A DNA stretch of 6,130 nt from CAYHKY01 sp964357355 (GTDB lineage Bacteria; Patescibacteriota; Microgenomatia; UBA10105). Under the pieces are notes generated by a model. That model saw nothing but the letters and a program-made list of their open reading frames with translations. It was not told the DNA's origin and made no database searches. The position numbers and the translations under genes are program-made. The stretch spans positions 1 to 6,130 of the forward strand of contig CAYHKY010000075.1 of the NCBI GenBank assembly GCA_964357355.1, written 5' to 3'. The first letter of the stretch is position 1, and each line of letters begins with the position of its first letter. This document shows, in pieces, positions 1 to 5,363 of the stretch.

Positions 1-46
1 CAAAGACGACATTATCACTTTGCACTAACAGCAACTATCTTCTACC

Positions 47-76
47 TTGGCGAAGAGGGTGTGTGTGTGGTAAAAT
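47..76 (+). promoter_or_regulatory. Probable sigma70-type promoter of the rpsF operon (extended -10)
   Basis: A TAAAAT hexamer at 71-76 (5 of 6 matches to TATAAT) is preceded by TGG, giving an extended -10 (TGnTAAAAT). A partial -35, TTGGCG, lies at 47-52 with an 18-bp spacer. Transcription would start near 82-84, only about 5-7 nt before the rpsF ATG at 89, so the mRNA would be leaderless or nearly so. The spacer contains a short GT repeat (59-68). The weak -35 is typical of promoters that rely on the extended -10. Motif positions are read directly from the sequence; activity is inferred. Confidence 0.55.
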
Positions 77-88
77 GCCAATACTGAT

Positions 89-412
89 ATGCACTATAAA
101 TTAATGGTGGTTGTGGATCCGGTGGCTGATGAGGGGGAAACGCAGCAGAAATTGACCACCCTTCTGAAGAAAGAAGGGTTTGTTGTTTCTGACGTTGTCC
201 CGTTGGGCAAAAAAGCACTGGCATATCCTATTGCAAAGAAAAACGAGGGATTATATTTTTCTTTTCGCCTTGAAGGCAAAGTCGATCCTAAAAATTTTAG
301 TGCAAAATTTCAGCAAGAGGCGTCGGTAATCAGAACATTAGTTTTGAAAGAACGAAAAATTAAAATTAAAGCAAAAGTGAAACCGCAGGCGGTAGCAGCA
401 ATTCCTAAATAA
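89..412 (+). CDS. rpsF: 30S ribosomal protein S6 (bS6)
   Basis: This is the small-subunit protein S6, which pairs with S18 on the central domain of 16S rRNA in the platform of the 30S subunit. The 107-residue product opens with the expected strand (HYKLMVVVDP, residues 2-11). It carries the family signature LGKKALAYPIAKKNEGLY at 39-56 and a basic tail from about residue 88 (KERKIKIKAKVK). It lacks the long acidic tail of E. coli S6. The ATG at 89 is chosen because the S6 fold starts there and the likely transcription start is only a few bases upstream. ssb follows after 6 bp and rpsR after that, the standard bacterial order. There is no Shine-Dalgarno sequence. Identification is secure from motif plus gene order. 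Confidence 0.95.
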   Translation: MHYKLMVVVDPVADEGETQQKLTTLLKKEGFVVSDVVPLGKKALAYPIAKKNEGLYFSFRLEGKVDPKNFSAKFQQEASVIRTLVLKERKIKIKAKVKPQAVAAIPK

Positions 413-418
413 AAGAGT

Positions 419-979
419 ATGTCTGTTCGATCATTAAACAAAGTATTGCTTATAGGGAACTTGACCAGGGATCCGGAACTTAGATACACTCCCTCTGGTA
501 CGGCAGTATGTTCGTTTGGAATTGCCACCAACCGGAGTTGGACGACTGAGGCTGGTGAGAAAAAAGAGGAAACAGAATTCCATCGGGTAGTTTCCTGGAA
601 CAAGCTAGCCGAACTTTGTTCGCAGTTACTGACCAAAGGGCGCAAAATTTATGTTGAGGGCAGGTTGCAGACTCGGACTTGGCAAGCCCAAGACGGAACA
701 CAGCGGACGAGCACTGAAATTGTCATCGACGACATGATTATTCTGGATAGTAGGCGTGTTGAAGGTGATGCAGGCGGGTTTAGACCGACAGCAGGCGGGA
801 TGACTCAGACGGTTATGCCAGCGAAAAATACCAGCGGTGCTACTATGACAACGGCTTTACCAAATGACCAAACGGGAAAGACGTCTGTATCTCAAGCTGC
901 CAGCGATACAACTCTGGAACCTAGTACCAAAAAGCCAGTTGGAAACGAGGATGTAAATCCTGACGATATACCGTTTTAA
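419..979 (+). CDS. ssb: Single-stranded DNA-binding protein (SSB)
   Basis: SSB coats single-stranded DNA in replication, repair and recombination, and recruits partners through its C-terminal tip. The 186-residue protein has an N-terminal OB fold (about 4-112) with the typical opening NKVLLIGNLTRDPELRYTPSG (residues 7-27). Other conserved stretches are TEFHRVVSWNKLAE (52-65) and KGRKIYVEGRLQTRTW (73-88). A low-complexity Thr/Ser/Pro/Ala-rich linker (about 113-178) leads to the tip DDIPF, the classical acidic-hydrophobic SSB interaction motif. The linker is not Gly/Gln-rich as in E. coli. It sits 6 bp after rpsF and 15 bp before rpsR, so it is co-transcribed with them. Only a weak AAGAG lies just before the ATG. 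Length is close to the E. coli protein (178 aa). Confidence 0.96.
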   Translation: MSVRSLNKVLLIGNLTRDPELRYTPSGTAVCSFGIATNRSWTTEAGEKKEETEFHRVVSWNKLAELCSQLLTKGRKIYVEGRLQTRTWQAQDGTQRTSTEIVIDDMIILDSRRVEGDAGGFRPTAGGMTQTVMPAKNTSGATMTTALPNDQTGKTSVSQAASDTTLEPSTKKPVGNEDVNPDDIPF

Positions 980-994
980 TTTTTTTAAATAATT

Positions 995-1231
995 ATGGCA
1001 TATCAAAAACGAAAAATACTTAGGCCGGTTCCCAGAAATTGTCCATTTTGCGATGGGGGAACCCAACCAAATGTAGGGGAAGTCGAGAATATACGCCGGT
1101 ATGTCAGCGAACGCGGAAAAATCCTCTCCCATGCGCGAACAGGAATTTGCAGTAAGCATCAACGTCATCTGTCGCGTGTCATCAAACATGCCCGGCATTT
1201 GGCACTTCTTCCTTTTATCAATAAAGTCTAA
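995..1231 (+). CDS. rpsR: 30S ribosomal protein S18 (bS18), zinc-ribbon-like form
   Basis: S18 binds S6 and 16S rRNA in the 30S platform. The 78-residue product has the family core NIRRYVSERGKILSHARTG (residues 32-50) and the basic helical end KHQRHLSRVIKHARHLALLPF (54-74). It has CPFC at 16-19 and CSKH at 52-55, which together make a possible CxxC...CxxH metal site. Many S18 proteins, including E. coli's, have lost these residues; a zinc-binding 'C+' form is known for several bacterial ribosomal proteins, including S18. The gene starts 15 bp after ssb, with an A/T-only run and no Shine-Dalgarno sequence upstream. It completes the rpsF-ssb-rpsR cluster. Confidence 0.96.
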   Translation: MAYQKRKILRPVPRNCPFCDGGTQPNVGEVENIRRYVSERGKILSHARTGICSKHQRHLSRVIKHARHLALLPFINKV

Positions 1232-1260
1232 ATTGTTTATCTTTTACGAATCAACTGCTC

Positions 1261-2004
1261 ATGCATAAACAAGCGCATATCACGCTCCGGTTAAAACCCG
1301 GAGACAGCTCGCAAGTGTCTAAGGGAGATAAAATACGCGAAGGCGATCATCTCATCACTTCAGGTGGAGATGAAATCGATGAATTCAACCTCTCAACTCT
1401 TTTAGGCATCAAAGCTCCCAAAGTATTTGATTTGCTTGTAGTCAAACCCGGGGCACAACTTCACAAAGGAACTGTAATTGCTAGACGGGGGAATCTGTTG
1501 TCACGTTTAGCGTTAAAGGCGCCTGTTACAGGTATATTTGTAATTGTAGATCAAAATAAAGGACTGGTAGGGATCAAGAGGTCCAAACCGGAAATTCATG
1601 TAAACGCGTGGTTTGATGGTAATGTTACTGAAGTAACCGAAGATAAATTAGTCGTTATGGTTGAAGGTATTGCTATATCCGGCACGAGTGGTTCCGGTGA
1701 TCCGGTGTCAGGCGTGCTTACATTTGTGGGTGAAACAGAAGGGTTTGCCTTGCCGAATGATTTGGAAACACGTATTATAGTTGTCAGAGAGGCAACAGGG
1801 GGTTTAAGTGCCAAAGCAGATGTGTTGGGAGCTATGGGAATTGTCACCGGGACAGATCCTGATAACATTAAACTTCCTTTTTTAGTGGTATCTGACATAG
1901 ATGCGCTTAAAAAATACGATGGGCATGGGGTTGTTCTTTTAGGATCAGAAAAGCAACTTTTGCTTCTGCATCCCACAAAGGCCTCCTCCAAACACACATT
2001 ATGA
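1261..2004 (+). CDS. Unrecognised beta-rich protein with barrel-sandwich-like segments
   Basis: I do not recognise this 247-residue protein. It has no signal peptide or membrane segment, so it is probably cytoplasmic. Residues 10-32 (LKPGD...VSKGDKIREGDHLI) and 62-105 (KPGAQLHKGTVIARRG...LKAPVTGIFVIVD) resemble the 'G..V.KGD.IA' turns of barrel-sandwich hybrid (lipoyl/RnfC-like) folds, which suggests an internal repeat. Residues 115-155 are beta-rich with many Gly. The C-terminal part (170-237) alternates strands and helices: TRIIVVREATGG, ADVLGAMGIV, LPFLVVSD, GVVLLGSEKQLLLL. It begins 29 bp after rpsR with no visible promoter or terminator between them. Its TGA overlaps the ATG of the S41 protease by 4 bp (ATGA), suggesting coupled translation and a shared process. 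The coding call is strong; the fold comparison is tentative. Confidence 0.85.
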   Translation: MHKQAHITLRLKPGDSSQVSKGDKIREGDHLITSGGDEIDEFNLSTLLGIKAPKVFDLLVVKPGAQLHKGTVIARRGNLLSRLALKAPVTGIFVIVDQNKGLVGIKRSKPEIHVNAWFDGNVTEVTEDKLVVMVEGIAISGTSGSGDPVSGVLTFVGETEGFALPNDLETRIIVVREATGGLSAKADVLGAMGIVTGTDPDNIKLPFLVVSDIDALKKYDGHGVVLLGSEKQLLLLHPTKASSKHTL

Positions 2005-3257
2005 AACTGCATTTTTCAATAAATTCATCAACTCTTCGCAAAGGCGCGTTCTTTTTGTCGGCGCTCGTTGTAGCCGGCAATGTTGGGTATAGATTGGGAG
2101 CTAGGGCTATTTCTCAGGGAACTTCAAAATTACCCCAAGTTATCGTTAATCAGCAGACACCGGCGACTCGCGAAGTTGATTTTGCACCCTTTTGGGATAT
2201 CTGGAGCAGGCTTGAAAGCCGGTATATCGATAAATCAAAAATCGATCCCCAAAAAATGGTCTATGGAGCAATATCTGGTATGGTAGCCTCACTTGAGGAT
2301 CCGTATACGGTTTTTTTACCACCACAGCAAAACCAGGAATATAAACAGGATCTTAACGGGACATTTGAAGGTATCGGCGCGCAACTTGGAGCCAAAGACG
2401 ATAAAATCGTGATCGTATCGCCTCTAAAAGATCATCCTGCAGAGAAGGCGGGTTTGAAACCTGGTGACTGGATTGTCAAGGTAGATGGTGCCGAAACACA
2501 CACATGGACCGTTCCCCAGGCAGTTGCCAAAATCAGAGGCAAGCGCGGATCAGAAGTTATTTTAACGATAGCCAGGGAAGGAAATGAGAAAACATTTGAT
2601 GTTTCAATCAAACGCGACAAGATCACGGTCAAAAGTGTTGAGGTGGAAGTGAAGAGTGCCGAGGGTGAATGTGCTTTAACAAGTTGCAAAGTCGGTTATC
2701 TTAAATTGTCACGTTTTGGAGATCAGACGAACGATGAATGGAATTCAAGTATAAAAGAGTTGCGTAGCTTGTGGCAAAAGGAAAATTTACGCGGGTTAAT
2801 TCTGGATTTGAGAAACAATCCCGGAGGGTATTTACAAAGCGCTATCTATGTCGCCTCAGAATTTTTGCAAAATGGAGTCGTCGTCGTACAGGAAAACAGC
2901 GACGGGACCAAAGAAACATATTCAGTCACGCGTGTGGGGTCAATGATTGGGGAACCGGTCATGGTGCTGATAAATAAAGGCAGTGCCTCTGCTGCAGAAA
3001 TTGTGGCAGGAGCCTTGAGGGATCACGGCCGAGCCAAAATGATAGGCGAGACGACCTTTGGTAAGGGATCCATCCAACAACCCGAGGATTTGCCGGATGG
3101 TTCGGGTATCCACATCACGACTGCCAGGTGGATACTGCCAAATGGTGAATGGATCGACAAAATTGGGATTAAACCTGATATAGAAGTAAAAAATCCCGAA
3201 GGTACAGATTCGGCTGATTTACAACTTAATCGGGCGATAGAGGAATTGATAAAATAA
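2001..3257 (+). CDS. ctpA: S41-family C-terminal processing peptidase (CtpA/Prc-like), membrane-anchored
   Basis: This is a serine protease of the carboxy-terminal processing family, which uses a Ser/Lys dyad to trim or degrade envelope proteins. The 418-residue product has an uncleaved-looking hydrophobic segment (about 15-30) after a basic N-terminus, so it is probably anchored with its catalytic part outside the membrane. A helical region (60-115, with LEDPYTVFLPP at 98-108) is followed by a PDZ domain (about 118-205, with AEKAGLKPGDWIVKVDG at 147-163) and the peptidase core. The core shows LRNNPGG (270-276), KGSASAAEI with catalytic Ser330, and GETTFGKGSIQ with Lys355 and Gln359. The Ser-Lys and Ser-Gln spacings (25 and 29) match CtpB (Ser309/Lys334/Gln338). 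Cys224 and Cys229 lie between PDZ and core. The start overlaps the preceding stop (ATGA), without a Shine-Dalgarno sequence. The symbol is given at family level. Confidence 0.94.
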   Translation: MKLHFSINSSTLRKGAFFLSALVVAGNVGYRLGARAISQGTSKLPQVIVNQQTPATREVDFAPFWDIWSRLESRYIDKSKIDPQKMVYGAISGMVASLEDPYTVFLPPQQNQEYKQDLNGTFEGIGAQLGAKDDKIVIVSPLKDHPAEKAGLKPGDWIVKVDGAETHTWTVPQAVAKIRGKRGSEVILTIAREGNEKTFDVSIKRDKITVKSVEVEVKSAEGECALTSCKVGYLKLSRFGDQTNDEWNSSIKELRSLWQKENLRGLILDLRNNPGGYLQSAIYVASEFLQNGVVVVQENSDGTKETYSVTRVGSMIGEPVMVLINKGSASAAEIVAGALRDHGRAKMIGETTFGKGSIQQPEDLPDGSGIHITTARWILPNGEWIDKIGIKPDIEVKNPEGTDSADLQLNRAIEELIK

Positions 3258-3273
3258 TATATTATGTTGCGTA

Positions 3274-3594
3274 TTAGGCGTTTTTGTCTAATGAAGCTTT
3301 TCTGGCAGCAATTGCAGTTGCGACGTGTTGGGCGACTAATGTTGCCAGTAAACAATGATGTTCAGTAGCTTTATTAGCATAATTATTCAAAGCTGCCTCA
3401 TATGCAGATAAATCTTTAAAATCAGTTTTCCCCGGTCCAATACCATAATTTGCCTGTGTCCAAAAAGATAATAAAATTGCGCACCCCGTTTCTCCCAAAA
3501 TCGCAGGATTACACATGTCTTGGGAAAAACCACAATTCTGGAGAGGATTGTCGGTATAAGTCAAGCCATTAGAAATAGGTTGTAACTCACTCAT
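3274..3594 (-). CDS. Small protein of unknown function with four cysteines
   Basis: I do not recognise this 106-residue product. It starts at the ATG at 3594-3592; an in-frame TTG at 3621 would add nine residues but overlaps a possible leader hairpin. The N-terminal half is Asn/Gly/Pro-rich and contains Cys21, Cys28 and Cys38 (NCGFSQDMC at 20-28, GETGC at 34-38). The C-terminal half (about 62-102) is predicted helical by eye, with HHC at 79-81 and an Ala-rich stretch. There is no convincing signal peptide or transmembrane helix. It runs opposite to the flanking protease genes: its stop is 16 bp from the ctpA stop, and its promoter lies back to back with that of htrA. The nearly perfect promoter supports a real gene. 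No function can be assigned. Confidence 0.68.
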   Translation of the reverse strand: MSELQPISNGLTYTDNPLQNCGFSQDMCNPAILGETGCAILLSFWTQANYGIGPGKTDFKDLSAYEAALNNYANKATEHHCLLATLVAQHVATAIAARKASLDKNA

Positions 3595-3603
3595 AATAAT
3601 TGT

Positions 3604-3663
3604 AAAATTTTCTACGCTCAAATATAAGGAAAATTATTCGTATTTCGTTTCGAGCAAAATTTT
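3604..3663 (-). repeat. Interrupted inverted repeat in the leader of the small Cys gene
   Basis: On the minus strand, AAAATTTTGCTC (3663-3652) can pair with GAGC (3619-3616) and AAAATTTT (3611-3604), leaving a 4-nt bulge (GTAG) and a 32-nt loop. This gives 12 potential base pairs ending about 9 nt before the ATG at 3594, inside the predicted transcript leader. The AAAATTTT blocks are self-complementary and could arise by chance in AT-rich DNA; the GC-containing GCTC/GAGC part makes it somewhat more convincing. A regulatory role is speculative. Confidence 0.3.
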
Positions 3664-3676
3664 TAAACGCAGTATT

Positions 3677-3704
3677 ATTATAGGTTATATTAAGTATTTG
3701 TCAA
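3677..3704 (-). promoter_or_regulatory. Consensus sigma70-type promoter for the minus-strand small gene
   Basis: Reading the minus strand, TTGACA at 3704-3699 and TATAAT at 3682-3677 match both consensus hexamers exactly, separated by 16 bp. Transcription would start near 3670, giving a leader of about 75 nt before the ATG at 3594. This is the best promoter in the window and is absent from any coding frame I accept. It is divergent from the htrA promoter, with about 55 bp between the two -35 elements. Confidence 0.75.
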
Positions 3705-3759
3705 GCTGGGGTAAATCAAGATTTTTCTCAGCCAAAATTCAGCTTTTGTAGTTATATTA

Positions 3760-3795
3760 TTGAGAATTGACAGGTATTTATGCTACACTCATACT
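3760..3795 (+). promoter_or_regulatory. Probable promoter(s) of htrA, two overlapping registers
   Basis: Two overlapping solutions are visible. One is TTGACA (3767-3772), 17 bp, then CATACT (3790-3795; 4 of 6 matches). The other is TTGAGA (3760-3765), 18 bp, then an extended -10 TGCTACACT (3781-3789). Either would start transcription around 3796-3802, leaving a leader of roughly 12-18 nt before the ATG at 3814. This placement rules against a TTG start at 3760, which would lie within the promoter. Which register is used cannot be decided by reading. Confidence 0.55.
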
Positions 3796-3813
3796 TTATT
3801 GTCATTCGTTACT

Positions 3814-4992
3814 ATGTTCAAATCTTCACGTAATTTATTACTTACCGTTGCCCTGATTATTTCAATTTGGTACGGTATTTCTTCAGGAATACTTGGGTTT
3901 ACATGGAAGGATGTCGGGGAGAGGATCAAATTTCCTCAATTACCCAAAGTTGAAGTAAAACAGCCAATTACCGAAAAACAGGTAAAAATTACCAGTGAAG
4001 AATCGCTGATTATTGACGTTGTTGACAAAGTATCTCCATCTGTAGTGACTGTGAGTATTTCCACGACCCGGCAAATGGGTCGGATGTTTCAAATCGATCC
4101 GTTTGATCCGTTTGGCACCTTTCGGCAGCAACCCGGAAAAGAGGAAAAAGTTGAACAGGATATCGGGAGCGGTTTTGTGTTGACCCAAGACGGATTGATC
4201 GTGACCAACAAGCATGTGGTAGGAGAATCAAATGCCAAATACCGGGTGATTACCAAAGACGATAAATCATATGATGTGGAAAAAATCTATCGTGACCCTG
4301 CAAATGATTTGGCAATTCTCAAGATCAATGCCACCAACTTGCAGCCGATTGAGATGGGTGATTCGAGTGGTATCAAAGTCGGACAAATGGCTATTGCTAT
4401 TGGCACAGCTCTGGGTGAATTTCGCCATACCGTCACTACTGGCGTGATCTCCGGATTGGGTCGGGGTATTACGGCAGGAAGTCCGTTTGAAGGATTTGCG
4501 GAGAAACTTGACAATGTGATTCAAACGGACGCGGCAATAAATCCCGGAAATTCAGGAGGCCCGTTGCTTAATTCCTCAGGTCAGGTGATCGGCGTCAACA
4601 CAGCCGTTGCTCAGGGTGGTCAAAATATCGGTTTTGCTTTGCCGATCAATGTTGTTAAGGAAGGGCGCGATAATTTTAACAAAACCGGCCAATTTTCCCG
4701 GCCTTACCTGGGTATCAGGTATTCGACTATCACCAGAGATCTAGCTCTCATGAATGAAGTGCCGGAAGGAGCGTATGTGAGGGAAGTGATACAAGGAGGT
4801 CCGGCAGAGAAAGCCGGTCTAGAGGCGGGTGATATTATTACAAAAATTGACGGTTTGCGCATGTCCGGTGCAGACGGTGAAGTAGCCAAAGTGATCGGGG
4901 GTAAAAAAGTGGGTGACAGCATCTCTTTAGAATATTGGCGCGAAGGTCAATCAAAAACTATAAATGTTACCCTAGCCGAGTTCTCGGGATAA
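3814..4992 (+). CDS. htrA: HtrA/DegP-family serine protease with one PDZ domain, membrane-anchored
   Basis: HtrA proteases handle misfolded or damaged proteins at the cell envelope. The 392-residue product begins with a basic tip and a hydrophobic signal anchor (about 8-27), then a linker, the trypsin-like domain (about 62-285) and a single C-terminal PDZ domain (about 297-388, with AEKAGLEAGDIITKIDG at 331-347). The catalytic triad is His134 (TNKHVV), Asp165 (DPANDLAIL) and Ser247 (NPGNSGGP). The LA-type loop is short and contains DPFDPFG (95-101). One PDZ plus a membrane anchor is the DegS-like layout rather than the two-PDZ DegP layout. The ATG at 3814 is chosen over an in-frame TTG at 3760 because promoter elements occupy 3760-3795. 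A 109-aa gene follows after 17 bp and is probably co-transcribed. All key residues are intact. Confidence 0.95.
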   Translation: MFKSSRNLLLTVALIISIWYGISSGILGFTWKDVGERIKFPQLPKVEVKQPITEKQVKITSEESLIIDVVDKVSPSVVTVSISTTRQMGRMFQIDPFDPFGTFRQQPGKEEKVEQDIGSGFVLTQDGLIVTNKHVVGESNAKYRVITKDDKSYDVEKIYRDPANDLAILKINATNLQPIEMGDSSGIKVGQMAIAIGTALGEFRHTVTTGVISGLGRGITAGSPFEGFAEKLDNVIQTDAAINPGNSGGPLLNSSGQVIGVNTAVAQGGQNIGFALPINVVKEGRDNFNKTGQFSRPYLGIRYSTITRDLALMNEVPEGAYVREVIQGGPAEKAGLEAGDIITKIDGLRMSGADGEVAKVIGGKKVGDSISLEYWREGQSKTINVTLAEFSG

Positions 4993-5009
4993 CGCCTCAT
5001 TTTATACAT

Positions 5010-5339
5010 ATGCCATTCAAAGCAATCGGAAACGGACTTATCTTTGACGCGAGTACCAAAAAGCCAATGTCAATGCCTGACGGGGAACTTGATCTGGATT
5101 CAGGTAAACAATACTATTTGGTAGTAGGTACAGATAGACTAATTAAACCGATTTATGCTGAAGTAAAAGTTAAAGGAGAGGAGTTATATTTTAGTTTGTA
5201 CCATGAATTACTTTTATTGAGGTTGGAAGGTCGATTATCGACCACTAGGGACGGAATGCTGGAAGGGAAAGAAGTAACATTTGCCCATGCCAGAAATGAG
5301 AAATTACACATGACAGTTCGAAGAGTGGAAAGTCGATAA
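5010..5339 (+). CDS. Unrecognised 109-residue beta-rich protein
   Basis: I do not recognise this protein. It is open from the ATG at 5010, 17 bp after the htrA stop; earlier in-frame starts would lie inside htrA. Residues 36-71 (YYLVVGT...IYAEVKVKGEELYFSLYHELLLLRLEGRL) look like consecutive beta strands, and the C-terminal part (83-107) is charged with another strand (LHMTVRRV). There is no signal peptide, membrane helix or Cys. Composition is balanced and coding-like. It is probably co-transcribed with htrA, as no promoter or terminator is visible between them. It ends 24 bp from the convergent release-factor gene. A small beta-barrel or ligand/RNA-binding fold is possible but not shown. Confidence 0.75.
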   Translation: MPFKAIGNGLIFDASTKKPMSMPDGELDLDSGKQYYLVVGTDRLIKPIYAEVKVKGEELYFSLYHELLLLRLEGRLSTTRDGMLEGKEVTFAHARNEKLHMTVRRVESR

Positions 5340-5363
5340 AGATAAGATGACTTGGAAGTATTT

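Noticed and set aside
1..22. Inverted repeat CAAAG/CTTTG at the window start
   Set aside because: Five pairs with a 12-nt loop and no T-run; no support for a terminator or RNA gene.
44..60. Small hairpin ACCTT/AGGGT before rpsF as an S6:S18 regulatory leader
   Set aside because: Only five pairs with a wobble, and it lies upstream of the predicted transcription start.
1596..2012. Long minus-strand open frame (138 codons) opposite the 247-aa gene
   Set aside because: It is antisense to a well-supported coding frame and shows no family features; treated as a shadow frame.
3254..3265. 12-bp palindrome ATAATATATTAT over the ctpA stop codon
   Set aside because: Purely A/T, very weak as a hairpin, and easily explained by local composition.
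3273..3292. Stem-loop after ctpA (arms ATTAGGC and GTCTAAT, 6-nt loop)
   Set aside because: Seven pairs including one G:U, but no T-run follows on the plus strand, and it overlaps the end of the minus-strand gene; not enough to call a terminator.
3733..3748. CAAAA/TTTTG inverted repeat between the divergent promoters as an operator
   Set aside because: Only five mostly A/T pairs; no matching second copy nearby.
3760..3813. 18-residue N-terminal extension of htrA from a TTG start
   Set aside because: The extension sits on the predicted promoter, and the ATG at 3814 begins a normal signal anchor.
4935..5009. Longer start for the 109-aa gene inside htrA
   Set aside because: It would overlap conserved PDZ coding sequence by about 58 bp; the ATG at 5010 gives a clean short intergenic gap.
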